From: Oxalobacteraceae bacterium AB_14
GTDB taxonomy: Bacteria; Pseudomonadota; Gammaproteobacteria; Burkholderiales; Burkholderiaceae_D
Reading direction: 5' to 3'
Length of the DNA stretch: 64,000 nt
Assembly: GCA_000381565.1 (NCBI GenBank)
Contig: KB906725.1
Coordinates: forward strand, 1,815,731-1,879,730
The first letter of the stretch is position 1. Every line of letters begins with the position of its first letter. Shown one piece after another: positions 16,424-25,303 of the stretch. The notes below the pieces were generated by a model. The model was given only the letters and a program-made list of their open reading frames with translations. It searched no databases and was not told the DNA's origin. A program made the translations under genes and the position numbers.

Positions 16424-19267
16424 TTAGAACTTGTAGGAACCCACCAGGTAGAACTGGCGGCCCAACGGGTCGGCGTAACGGCCGTCGTAGCCGGCCTGGT
16501 TACCGCCACCGGCGTTGCGGATGGTGAACGGCGGCGCGATATCGAACAGGTTCTTGATACCGGCGGTCAGCGTGAACTTCTTGCTGAAACCGATCTTGCT
16601 CTGCCAGTCGAAGGTGGTGTACGACGATACCTGGCGCTTGAACGCCACGGTGTCGCCCTGGGTGCCGTCGGCGTTGAGCACGTTGACCACGCTGTCGTCC
16701 TCGGTGTACACCTGGTCGGTGTAGCCCGAGTGGTAGTTGGCCGTCAGCGCGTGGGTGTAGCGGTCGTTGACGCGCAGCGACGCGGTCAGCTTCGAGATCC
16801 AGCGGAAAGTCACGTCCGAGTAGGAGTTGAAGCGGCCGATGTTCTTCTCGACGCCGCTTTCAGGGGTTTCCTGTTCAGCCTTGGTCATGTAGGTACCGGT
16901 CCACTGCACGTTCAGCTTGCCGAACGGGGTCGCGGTCTTGTAGGTGTGATCCCAGTCGATACCCTGGTAGTGCGAGCTGGCCAGGTTGAACGGGGTCAGG
17001 GCGGCCGCCAGCACGTTCTGCTTCTGGATCGGGTCGAAATAGCTGCGCAGCAGGCTGTCGTAGACCTTCGGGCTGCCGAACACGGTGTCTTCCGACAGGG
17101 TCTGGATCTGGTTGGTCAGCTTGACATCCCACAGGTCGAAGCCGATCGACAGGCTGGGCATCGGTTCCAGGCGGAAGCCGGCGGTGAACTGCTTCGATTC
17201 CTCGGGCTTGAGCGAGCCGGCGCCGGTCGCGCCGTTACCGCCGGTCAGCAGATTGTATTCCGACGAACCAGGGTTGCACAGTGAGAAGCGCGGATCGGTA
17301 GGCGAGGTGATCGGGCAGGCGTGGAACTGCGACGAACCGCCGTTGACCAGCGGCTTGACGATGTTGGTCAGCGTAGGCGCCTTGAAGCCGGTGCCGTAGG
17401 AGCCGCGGATCAGCAGCGAGTCGACCGGATTCCAGCGCAGCGCCAGTTTGTAGGTGGCTTTGCTGGCGGTCTCGCCCTGCTTGCCCGGGGCGATCAGGTT
17501 GCCTGCGGTGTCGAAGTTCTTGTCGTTGGTGACGGCGCTGAAATCATCGTAGCGGGTCGAAGCGGTCAGGTCCATGTTCTTCAGGACCGGCAGCAGCAAC
17601 TCGGCATACGTACCCCAGTTCTTGCGGGTGGCGTCGATCGGCAGGGCGCCGGCGCCGCCGCCGACGATGGCGTCGGTGAAGTCAGGCTGCTGCTGGTTCT
17701 GGCCTTGCGAGTAGGCGTCCGGCGCTTCCGAGTAGTGCTGCTTGGTGTAGTCGGCGCCGATCGCCAGCTGGGCCATGCCGGCCGGCATTTTGAACAGTTC
17801 GCTCGAACCGCTGACCTGGAGCACGTCGATCTTCGACTTGGTCTCGCTCAGCAGGTTGTGCAGCACGGCCGGTGCCAGCGCGCCCTGCGAAGTTCCCGGC
17901 GGCGCGAACGGATCGAACTTGCCGGAGTTGACCAGCGCGTCGAAGGCGTTCAGGCTCATGTAACCACCCGCGGCGGTGTCCTTCTGGGTGTTTTCCGAGT
18001 GGGTGTACGCGGCGCGGTAGTCGAAGCCCTTGAAGGTGCCGTCGACGCCGAAGGCCAGGTGGCGGGCGTCGGTCTTGTATTCGTCGGCGCGGCCGCCGGC
18101 GTCGACCAGGCGCAGGTTCATCGCCACGCTGGTGACCGATGCCGGGTCGATGCCCAGGCGGGCCAGGTAGGGCTGGATGGATTTTTTGTACAGCGCGCTG
18201 CCGACCGGGATGCCCAGCGGCTGTGCCGGCGCGGCGTACTGGGCGGTGTTGCTGAACGACGAGCCCAGCGCTTCGGCGAAGAAGGTGGTGTCGTCGTTGA
18301 TCTTGACGTTGAGCGAACCGAACAGGGAATCGCGTTTCAGGCCGGGCGTGTCTTGCACTGCGGCGGCATAGTCGTACAGGCAGCGATTGCCGACGTTGAA
18401 CAGGTTGGGGCCGTTGCACTTGCCGGTTTCCAGGAAGTTCGGGCCGAACGCCTTGCTGGTGGCGGTGCCGGCGGCGTCCTTGTACTTGACGGTGGCGTTG
18501 CCAGGAATCGAGTTCGAGCTCAGCTGGTACAGATTGTATTGCTTGCCGTTGTCCATGAACGGGATCACGCCGCTCTTGGAAAAGTCGCGGTCCTTGGCGT
18601 ACATCGCGCGGCTTTCATCGTGGGCGGCCGAAACCAGGACGTTGAAGCCATCCTTGTCCATGTCGCCCCAGCCCTTGGAGACCGACACGTTGGAGCTCTG
18701 TCCAGCGCTGCTCTTCGGCGAGTTGAAAGTACCTTCGACGATCAGGTCGGTCTGGTTTTTCTTCAGGATGAAGTTGACCACGCCGGCAATCGCGTCCGAA
18801 CCGTACAGCGTGTTGGCGCCGTCGGTCAGGATCTCGACGCGCTCGACCGCGGCCAATGGAATGCTGGCCAGGTTGACGGTGGAGCCGGAGGTGGCTGGCG
18901 CCAGGCGGCGGCCGTTCAGCAGCACCAGGGTGTAGCCTTCGCCGATGGCGTGGATCGACGCGGTCTGGATACCACCGCCGCCGCCGTTGACCGACATCGA
19001 GGAAGTGGTGAAGCCTTGCATCGAAGGCAGCGTCGCGATCAGGTCGGCCACGCTGCTGGCGCCGCTCTGCTCGATCTGAAGCTTGGACAGGGTTTGGACC
19101 GGCAGCGCGCCTTCGGCGGTGATGCGCTTGATGCTGGAGCCGGTGATCTCTACGCGCTGGATCGGTGCGTCCGGCGCGGTCTGAGCCACAGCCGCTTGCA
19201 TGCCGATCGCCAGGCCGCTGGCGCAGATCAGGCGTACGGAGCGGGACAATACAGTTTCAACCATCAT
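16424..19267 (-). CDS. TonB-dependent outer-membrane receptor (paralogue 3)
   Basis: A 947-residue outer-membrane receptor. It has a Sec signal (LAIGMQAAVAQ) and QRVEITGSSIKRITAEG. The plug contains GYTLVLLNGRRLAP and LYGSDAIAGVVNFILKK, and the barrel ends in GSYKF. The C-terminal DIAPPFTIRNAGGGNQAGYD closely matches paralogue 1. ATG 19267 (MMVETVLSRSVRL) follows GGGAGC and is preferred over an ATG 36 bases upstream. It is divergent from the peptide-type ABC importer operon, suggesting that outer- and inner-membrane steps of one uptake route are encoded together; this is inference. Confidence 0.92.
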   Translation of the reverse strand: MMVETVLSRSVRLICASGLAIGMQAAVAQTAPDAPIQRVEITGSSIKRITAEGALPVQTLSKLQIEQSGASSVADLIATLPSMQGFTTSSMSVNGGGGGIQTASIHAIGEGYTLVLLNGRRLAPATSGSTVNLASIPLAAVERVEILTDGANTLYGSDAIAGVVNFILKKNQTDLIVEGTFNSPKSSAGQSSNVSVSKGWGDMDKDGFNVLVSAAHDESRAMYAKDRDFSKSGVIPFMDNGKQYNLYQLSSNSIPGNATVKYKDAAGTATSKAFGPNFLETGKCNGPNLFNVGNRCLYDYAAAVQDTPGLKRDSLFGSLNVKINDDTTFFAEALGSSFSNTAQYAAPAQPLGIPVGSALYKKSIQPYLARLGIDPASVTSVAMNLRLVDAGGRADEYKTDARHLAFGVDGTFKGFDYRAAYTHSENTQKDTAAGGYMSLNAFDALVNSGKFDPFAPPGTSQGALAPAVLHNLLSETKSKIDVLQVSGSSELFKMPAGMAQLAIGADYTKQHYSEAPDAYSQGQNQQQPDFTDAIVGGGAGALPIDATRKNWGTYAELLLPVLKNMDLTASTRYDDFSAVTNDKNFDTAGNLIAPGKQGETASKATYKLALRWNPVDSLLIRGSYGTGFKAPTLTNIVKPLVNGGSSQFHACPITSPTDPRFSLCNPGSSEYNLLTGGNGATGAGSLKPEESKQFTAGFRLEPMPSLSIGFDLWDVKLTNQIQTLSEDTVFGSPKVYDSLLRSYFDPIQKQNVLAAALTPFNLASSHYQGIDWDHTYKTATPFGKLNVQWTGTYMTKAEQETPESGVEKNIGRFNSYSDVTFRWISKLTASLRVNDRYTHALTANYHSGYTDQVYTEDDSVVNVLNADGTQGDTVAFKRQVSSYTTFDWQSKIGFSKKFTLTAGIKNLFDIAPPFTIRNAGGGNQAGYDGRYADPLGRQFYLVGSYKF

Positions 19268-19375
19268 TATTTTTTGCTCCCAATTCAAAACGATGAAACA
19301 CACGGGTGTGATTTATTTTTTTATCGGCGATACGCCGCCGGTTGAAAAAAACATTGACGTTCTTTTCATCCGCTC

Positions 19376-19405
19376 ATCAGATCACCCGGCGTCATTTACT
19401 GTCAA
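19376..19405 (-). promoter_or_regulatory. Candidate promoter of receptor paralogue 3
   Basis: On the minus strand, TTGACA (19405-19400), an 18-base spacer and TCTGAT (19381-19376). It matches the element in front of paralogue 2 in sequence and spacing. Confidence 0.5.
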
Positions 19406-19482
19406 CGGATAAACTTTTAAATTGATAGCAAAAGTACATTTTTTACTTGATGGCAAGAGTGCGCCAAAAAAGCACAGAATAA

Positions 19483-19592
19483 CGCTCTAATTTGGTGCGT
19501 TCGTCAAAAAAACACCGTGGAACATTGCATGGCTATCAAAAAAGAAGCGAATATCTTGCGATGTCGTCGGGTGTGTGCAACAAGTTGGTGCA
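19483..19592 (-). promoter_or_regulatory. Paired 17-bp dyads in the receptor/ABC-importer intergenic region
   Basis: CGCTCTAATTTGGTGCG at 19483-19499 is identical to the copy at 16172-16188. TGCAACAAGTTGGTGCA at 19576-19592 corresponds to 16263-16279. They resemble NtrC-type dyads and lie in the 490-base divergent region before the importer operon. Looser similarity to 16140-16356 extends across 19450-19668, so the upstream region was probably duplicated with the receptor. Nothing else was recognised in this gap. Confidence 0.45.
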
Positions 19593-19758
19593 TGGCAATA
19601 GCATGAACCTGCATTCATACTGAAATGCAACGTTACATTTATGCGACAACGACGGGGCCGCCGGCAATAGCTGTTAGCGAATAGCTATCGGGTCGCCATT
19701 TCGTCCACGGACGATTTGTTGTATTGTTTCGGCACTTACCAGCGGCTTGAGGAAGCGT

Positions 19759-21543
19759 ATGCAGTGCATGAAATTCGCCGCCGCAGTGGTGGCCGCCGGT
19801 TGGTGCCTGGCCGCGCCGGCGGCCGGACCGGTCAAGACCCTGCGCTACATCCTGCCGGCCGCCGAAGCGAGCTTCGATCCGGCGCTGGGGCGGGATCTGT
19901 ACACCGGCCACATCACCGAAGCGATCTTCGAGACCCTGTACACCTACGATTATCTGGCGCGGCCGGTCAAGCTGGCGCCGGAGACGGCGGCGGCCTTGCC
20001 GGAAGTGTCGGCCGACGGCCGCAGCTACCTGATCCGCCTGAAGCCGGGCGTCCACTTCACGCCCGACCCGGCGTTCGGCGGCAAGCCGCGCGAGCTGACC
20101 GTGGCCGACTACGTCTACTCATGGAAGCGGCTGTTCGACCCCAGGCTGGCCTCGCCGAACACCTGGCTGCTGGAAGGCAAGGTGGTGGGCCTGGACGCGC
20201 TGGCCGCGCAGGCCAGGAAAACCGGCCGCTTCGACTACGACGCGCCGGTGGCCGGCTTCGAGCAGCTCGACCGCTACACGCTGCGCATCCACCTGACGCA
20301 TACCGATTTCAGCCTGGGCATGATCCTGGCCTACGAACCGCTGGCGGCGGTGGCGCGCGAGGTGGTGGAGAAATACGGCGACAGCAAGGGCGAGGTGGCC
20401 GGCCATCCGGTCGGCACCGGCGTCTACCGGCTGGGCCAGTGGATACGCGGCAGCCGCATCGTGCTCGAAGAAAACCCCGGCCACCGCGCCGAGCTGTGGG
20501 ACTTCGCGCCCAGCGCCGAGGACCGCGCCGACGACGAGCGCATCGTGCGCCAGATGAAGGGCAAGAAGATCCCGCAGATCGGCCGCATCGAGATCAGCAT
20601 CCAGCTGGAGGACCAGTCGCGCTGGCTGTCCTTCACCAGCGGCGAGGCCGACCTGTTCTGGCTGGACGGCCCGCTGTCGCCCAAGGCCCTGGTCGACGGC
20701 AAGCTGCGGCCGGAGCTGGCCGCGCGCGGCATCCAGCTGTCGCGCATCGTCGATCCGGTGCTGACCTATTACTACTGGAATATGCGCGACCCGGTGGTGG
20801 GCGGCTACAGCAAGGAGAAGATCGCCCTGCGGCGCGCGATCGCGATGGCGCACGACGTCGACGAGGAAATCCGCCTGGTGCTCAACGGCGAGGCGCGGCG
20901 GCTGGCGTTCCCGATCCCGCCCGGCGTGGCCGGCCACGATCCCGGCTACCAGGGCCTGCTGCGCTACGACCCGGCGCTGGCCAACCGGCTGCTGGACCGC
21001 TACGGCTACCGGAAGGGCGCCGACGGCTGGCGCACTCTGCCGGACGGCAAGCCGCTGCTGATCCACTACACCTCGCGCAACGAGGCGGCCGGCGTGCTGA
21101 TGGCCGAGCTGTGGCGCAAGACCTATAACCGGCTCGGCATCCGCATGGAAAACCAGCGCATGATCTTCAGCGACATCCAGCAGGCCGAGCTGCTGTGCAA
21201 GCTGCAAACGCGCACCTACCAGTGGATGGCCGACTATCCCGACGGCGACAACTTCATGCAGCTGTTCTACGGCAAGAACATCAACCAGAACAACAACGGC
21301 TGCTACCAGGACGCGCAGTTCGACCAGTGGTACGAGGCCAGCCACCGCATGCCGCCGGGACCGCAGCGCGACGCGCTGTACCGCAAGATGGCGCGGCTGC
21401 TGGAAGTGCAGGCGGCGGCCATGCCGGCCTACTCGCGCTACCGCAGCATGCTGGCGCAACCGGGCGTGCTGGGGTATAAGAAGCATCCCATCCTGCACCA
21501 GGAATGGAAGTACATCGATATCGAGCGCAAGGACCGGGAATGA
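19759..21543 (+). CDS. Peptide-type ABC transporter substrate-binding protein
   Basis: A periplasmic solute-binding protein of the SBP_bac_5 class, 594 residues. The signal peptide is MKFAAAVVAAGWCLAAPAAG. The mature chain has the family opening (LRYILPAAEASFDPALGRD) and VADYVYSWKRLFDP. The size and the operon order (binding protein, two permeases, one double ATPase) resemble the Yej microcin C/peptide importer, but the substrate is not shown. ATG 19759 follows GAGGAAG; TTG 19747 and ATG 19768 are weaker alternatives. It is the first gene of a four-gene coupled operon. Confidence 0.88.
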   Translation: MQCMKFAAAVVAAGWCLAAPAAGPVKTLRYILPAAEASFDPALGRDLYTGHITEAIFETLYTYDYLARPVKLAPETAAALPEVSADGRSYLIRLKPGVHFTPDPAFGGKPRELTVADYVYSWKRLFDPRLASPNTWLLEGKVVGLDALAAQARKTGRFDYDAPVAGFEQLDRYTLRIHLTHTDFSLGMILAYEPLAAVAREVVEKYGDSKGEVAGHPVGTGVYRLGQWIRGSRIVLEENPGHRAELWDFAPSAEDRADDERIVRQMKGKKIPQIGRIEISIQLEDQSRWLSFTSGEADLFWLDGPLSPKALVDGKLRPELAARGIQLSRIVDPVLTYYYWNMRDPVVGGYSKEKIALRRAIAMAHDVDEEIRLVLNGEARRLAFPIPPGVAGHDPGYQGLLRYDPALANRLLDRYGYRKGADGWRTLPDGKPLLIHYTSRNEAAGVLMAELWRKTYNRLGIRMENQRMIFSDIQQAELLCKLQTRTYQWMADYPDGDNFMQLFYGKNINQNNNGCYQDAQFDQWYEASHRMPPGPQRDALYRKMARLLEVQAAAMPAYSRYRSMLAQPGVLGYKKHPILHQEWKYIDIERKDRE

Positions 21544-22478
21544 TTGCTTATGTTGTGCGCCGCCTGTGGCAGATGCTGCCGACCATGCTGGGCGTGGTGC
21601 TGCTGGTGTTCGTGCTGTTCAACTGGGTCGGCGGCGATCCGGCCTTCATCCTGGCCGGCAAGATGGCCAACGCCGAGAGCATCGCCAACATCCGCCACCA
21701 GCTCGGCGTCGATGAGCCGGCCTACGTGCAACTATGGATCTTCATCAAGCAGATCGCCACCTTCGATTTCGGCCTGAGCTGGGCGACTGGCGAGCCGGTG
21801 TCCCACATCATCGCCACGCGGCTGGGGCCGTCGCTGACGGTGCTGCTGCCGCTGACGATACTGGAGACCTTGCTGGGCATCGCGCTGGCGCTGACTGTTG
21901 CCTTCGTGCGCGGCTCGCTGACCGACCGCGCGGTGATGATCGCCTGCACCGTCGGCATGTCGATCAGCATCCTGGTGTACATCATCGTGTTCCAGTACGG
22001 CCTGGCTTATAAGCTGGGCTTGTTCCCGGTGCAGGGCTGGGGTGCAAGCTTCCGGGAAAACCTGCTGCGCTACGCCACCTTGCCCATCCTGATCGGGCTG
22101 GCGGTGTCGATCGCGCCGACCCTGCGCCTGTACCGCAGCTTCGTGCTCGACGAGGTGGGCCAGGACTATGTGCGCACCGCGCGCGCCAAGGGCCTGAGCG
22201 AACGCCGCGTGATGTGGGTGCACGTGCTGCGCAACGCGGCCATTCCCATCATCACCCACGTGATGGCCAACCTGCCGGCGCTGCTGATCGGCGCCTTTCT
22301 GCTGGAGCGTTTCTTCGGCATACCCGGCATCGGCCGCGAGGTGATCCTGGCGGTCGAGCGCAGCGACTTCCCGGTGATCAAGGCGATCACCGTCTACGTG
22401 GCGGCGGCCACCATGCTGTTCAACCTGTTGACGGACCTGCTGTACCAGGCGGTCGATCCGCGGGTGCAGCTGGCATGA
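21540..22478 (+). CDS. Peptide-type ABC transporter permease, OppB/YejB class
   Basis: An inner-membrane permease of 312 residues with the binding-protein-dependent transport fold. The N-terminal YVVRRLWQMLPTMLGVVLLV is typical of OppB/DppB. The cytoplasmic EAA loop (RAKGLSERRVMWVHVLRNA) is clear and is followed by LLERFFGIPGIGREV. The ATG overlaps the upstream stop as ATGA, so translation is coupled. Confidence 0.92.
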   Translation: MIAYVVRRLWQMLPTMLGVVLLVFVLFNWVGGDPAFILAGKMANAESIANIRHQLGVDEPAYVQLWIFIKQIATFDFGLSWATGEPVSHIIATRLGPSLTVLLPLTILETLLGIALALTVAFVRGSLTDRAVMIACTVGMSISILVYIIVFQYGLAYKLGLFPVQGWGASFRENLLRYATLPILIGLAVSIAPTLRLYRSFVLDEVGQDYVRTARAKGLSERRVMWVHVLRNAAIPIITHVMANLPALLIGAFLLERFFGIPGIGREVILAVERSDFPVIKAITVYVAAATMLFNLLTDLLYQAVDPRVQLA

Positions 22479-23581
22479 CGGCCGTCGTGCATCACGTCTC
22501 GCCCGGATTGTGGCGCCTGGCCTGGCGGCGCCTGTGCGCGGACCGCGTGGCCATGGTGTCGCTGGCCGTGGTCGCGGCCTTCCTGCTGATGCTGGTGCTG
22601 TCGGCCGGCGGCTTGATCGCGGCGGACTGGGAGGACGAGGTCGGCGTCAATTATGCGCCGCCGGGCTTTGTCGGCGCCATGCCGGCGGCGCCGGTGGCGC
22701 CGCTCCAGGCGGCGCAAGCCTTGCCGGACAATCCCTTCGATCCGCTGGCCGACGACATCCGCGCCTTGCGCGCGCAACTGGCGGGCGAGGGCGCGCCCGA
22801 CATGTACGGCGTGAGCGATCCGCTGGCCGGCGATCTGGCGCAGCTGCGCGGCAGCGCACAAGCGGGCGCTGGCGGCGCGAGCCCTGCCGGCGCTGGCCGC
22901 CTGGCGACCTTGCCGTTCGGCGGCGACAAATGGGGCCACGACATCATCAAGAAGACCATCAAGGGCGGCGAGACCTCGATCGTGGTCGGCCTGGTGGCGG
23001 CCTTGCTGGCAGTGGGGCTGGGCACGCTGTTCGGCGCCTTGTCCGGCTACTTCGGCGGCGTGGTGGACGATCTCTTCAACTGGTTCTACAGCATCTTCAC
23101 CGCCATTCCGTCGGTGCTGATGATACTGGCCGTGGCCGCCGTCTTGCAGCAGAAGGGCGTGCTGACCATCGTGCTGATCCTCGGCCTGACCGGCTGGACC
23201 GGGCCCTACCGCCTGATCCGCGCCGAGTACATCAAGCACAAGGCGCGCGAATACGTGCTGGCCGCCGACGCCATCGGCGCCTCGCACTGGCGCCGCATGT
23301 TCACCCACATCTTGCCCAACGTCAGCCATGTGGCGCTGGTGCAGATCTCGATCCTGGTGGTGGGCTTCATCAAGGCCGAGGTCATCCTCAGCTTCCTCGG
23401 CTTCGGCGTGCCGGTCGGCGTGGTGTCCTGGGGCAGCATGCTCAACGAGGCGCAGAACGAATTGATACTCGGCCGCTGGTGGCAGCTGAGCGCCGCCGCC
23501 CTCGCCATGGCGCTGCTGGTGACGGCCTTCTCGCTGTTCACCGACGCGCTGCGCGACGCCCTCGACCCCAAGGTGAAATGA
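22475..23581 (+). CDS. Peptide-type ABC transporter permease, OppC/YejE class, with a long periplasmic insertion
   Basis: The second permease, 368 residues. The first membrane segment (MVSLAVVAAFLLMLVLSAGG) is followed by about 100 extra, mostly polar residues including PDNPFDPLADDIRALRAQLA. The conserved GGDKWGHDIIKKTIKGGETS and the transport domain follow. The EAA loop is DAIGASHWRRMFTHILPN. Family members are usually near 300 residues, so the insertion is noteworthy. The start overlaps the previous stop (ATGA). Confidence 0.9.
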   Translation: MTAVVHHVSPGLWRLAWRRLCADRVAMVSLAVVAAFLLMLVLSAGGLIAADWEDEVGVNYAPPGFVGAMPAAPVAPLQAAQALPDNPFDPLADDIRALRAQLAGEGAPDMYGVSDPLAGDLAQLRGSAQAGAGGASPAGAGRLATLPFGGDKWGHDIIKKTIKGGETSIVVGLVAALLAVGLGTLFGALSGYFGGVVDDLFNWFYSIFTAIPSVLMILAVAAVLQQKGVLTIVLILGLTGWTGPYRLIRAEYIKHKAREYVLAADAIGASHWRRMFTHILPNVSHVALVQISILVVGFIKAEVILSFLGFGVPVGVVSWGSMLNEAQNELILGRWWQLSAAALAMALLVTAFSLFTDALRDALDPKVK

Positions 23582-25278
23582 TGGACGATAACACTCTGCT
23601 GGAGATCGCCGACCTGCGCATCGCCTTCCGCGTCGACCGCCGCACCACGCTGGAGGCGGTCAGGGGCGTGTCGTTCCAGGTGCCGCGCAACGCCACGGTC
23701 GCGCTGGTGGGCGAATCGGGCAGCGGCAAGTCGGTCAGCTCGCTCGCCGTGATGGGCCTGCTGCCGCCGGACACCACCGTCATCGATCCCGCCAGCCGCA
23801 TCCGCTTCGACGGCCGCGACCTGCTCACCTTGTCCGCCGATGAACGCCGCGCCCTGTGCGGCAAGGACATCGCGATGATCTTCCAGGAGCCGATGTCGTC
23901 GCTGAACCCGGTCTTCACGGCCGGCGCTCAAATCGGCGAAGTGCTGCGCCTGCACCTGGGCATGAGCGCGGCCCAGGCCCGCCGCCGCACGCTGGAATTG
24001 CTGGACGAAGTCGGCATCCCCGATCCGGCCGTCAAGATCGACGCCTACCCGAGCCAGATGTCCGGCGGCCAGCAGCAGCGGGTGATGATCGCCATGGCCA
24101 TCGCCTGCGCACCCAAGCTGCTGATCGCCGACGAACCCACCACCGCGCTCGACGTCACGATCCAGAAGCAGATCATGGAGCTGCTCGCGCGCCTGCAAAA
24201 ACGCCACGCGATGGCGGTGCTGTTCATCACCCACGACCTGGGGCTGGTGGCGCAGATCGCCGACCACGTGGTCGTCATGCGCCACGGCGAGGTGCGCGAA
24301 GCCGGCCCCGCGCAGGACGTGCTGCAGCGGCCGCAGGACGGTTACACCAAGGCGCTGCTGCACTGCCGTCCATCGCTGGACGCGCGGCCGTGGCATCTGC
24401 CGGTGATCGCCGACTACCTGGCCGAAGGGCCGGGCGCCAGCCCCTTGCCACCGCCGCACCCGCTGGAACGCCAGCGCGGCTATCGTCCGGACGACCAGCC
24501 GCTGCTGGTGGTGAACAAGCTGAGCAAGAGCTTCTATCTGCGCCAGGGCTGGTTCGGCAAGCGCGAGTTCCAGGCCGTGAAGGATGTGTCGTTCACCTTG
24601 GCGCGCGGCAAGACCCTGGGCGTGGTGGGGGAATCCGGTTCCGGCAAGACCACCGTCGGCCTGACCTTGCTGCGGCTGCACCAGGCCACGGGCGGCAGCG
24701 CCATGTTCGACGGCCGCGACCTGCTGGCGATGACCGCGCGCGAATTCCAGGCCTACAAGCGCCGCATCCAGATCATCTTCCAGAACCCGTATGCGTCGCT
24801 GAACCCGCGTTTCACGGTGGGGCAGATCCTGCTGGAGCCGATGCGCATCCACCGCATCGGCGCCGACGACCGCGAGCGCACCGCCATCGCCCACGGCTTG
24901 CTGGAAAAAGTCGGGCTGCCGGCGTCGGCCTTCCAGCGCTATCCGCACGAGTTTTCCGGCGGCCAGCGGCAGCGCATCGCCATCGCGCGCTGCCTGACGA
25001 TGCAGCCGGAGATCCTGGTGTGCGACGAGTCGGTGTCGGCGCTGGACGTGTCGGTGCAGGCGCAGGTGCTGAACCTGTTGCAGGATTTGCAGGACGAGTT
25101 CGGCCTGTCCTATATCTTCATCTCGCACGACTTGTCGGTGGTGAAATACATCGCCGACCAGGTGATGGTGATGCACCAGGGCGCCGTGGTGGAAATGGCC
25201 GATTCGGACCAGTTGTACCGGGATCCCGCGCATCCCTACACGCGGGCACTGCTGGCGGCGATCCCGCGGCACGGTTAA
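23578..25278 (+). CDS. Fused double ATP-binding subunit of the peptide-type ABC importer
   Basis: A 566-residue protein with two complete ATPase domains, equivalent to DppD plus DppF or to YejF. Walker A motifs are GESGSGKS (45-52) and GESGSGKT (351-358). Signature motifs are SGGQQQR and SGGQRQR, with Walker B LLIADEP and ILVCDES. The second Walker B ends in Ser rather than the usual Pro; catalytic Glu is kept. The start overlaps the permease stop (ATGA); a second ATG follows immediately. It energises the two upstream permeases. Confidence 0.93.
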   Translation: MMDDNTLLEIADLRIAFRVDRRTTLEAVRGVSFQVPRNATVALVGESGSGKSVSSLAVMGLLPPDTTVIDPASRIRFDGRDLLTLSADERRALCGKDIAMIFQEPMSSLNPVFTAGAQIGEVLRLHLGMSAAQARRRTLELLDEVGIPDPAVKIDAYPSQMSGGQQQRVMIAMAIACAPKLLIADEPTTALDVTIQKQIMELLARLQKRHAMAVLFITHDLGLVAQIADHVVVMRHGEVREAGPAQDVLQRPQDGYTKALLHCRPSLDARPWHLPVIADYLAEGPGASPLPPPHPLERQRGYRPDDQPLLVVNKLSKSFYLRQGWFGKREFQAVKDVSFTLARGKTLGVVGESGSGKTTVGLTLLRLHQATGGSAMFDGRDLLAMTAREFQAYKRRIQIIFQNPYASLNPRFTVGQILLEPMRIHRIGADDRERTAIAHGLLEKVGLPASAFQRYPHEFSGGQRQRIAIARCLTMQPEILVCDESVSALDVSVQAQVLNLLQDLQDEFGLSYIFISHDLSVVKYIADQVMVMHQGAVVEMADSDQLYRDPAHPYTRALLAAIPRHG

Positions 25279-25303
25279 GCGCTTTTTAAGATAAGATATC
25301 CGG

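Noticed and set aside
19441..19475. Possible sigma-54 promoter (minus-strand TTGGCGCACTCTTGCC) before receptor paralogue 3
   Set aside because: The spacing between GG and GC is one base short of the -24/-12 requirement, and the equivalent region of paralogue 2 lacks it.
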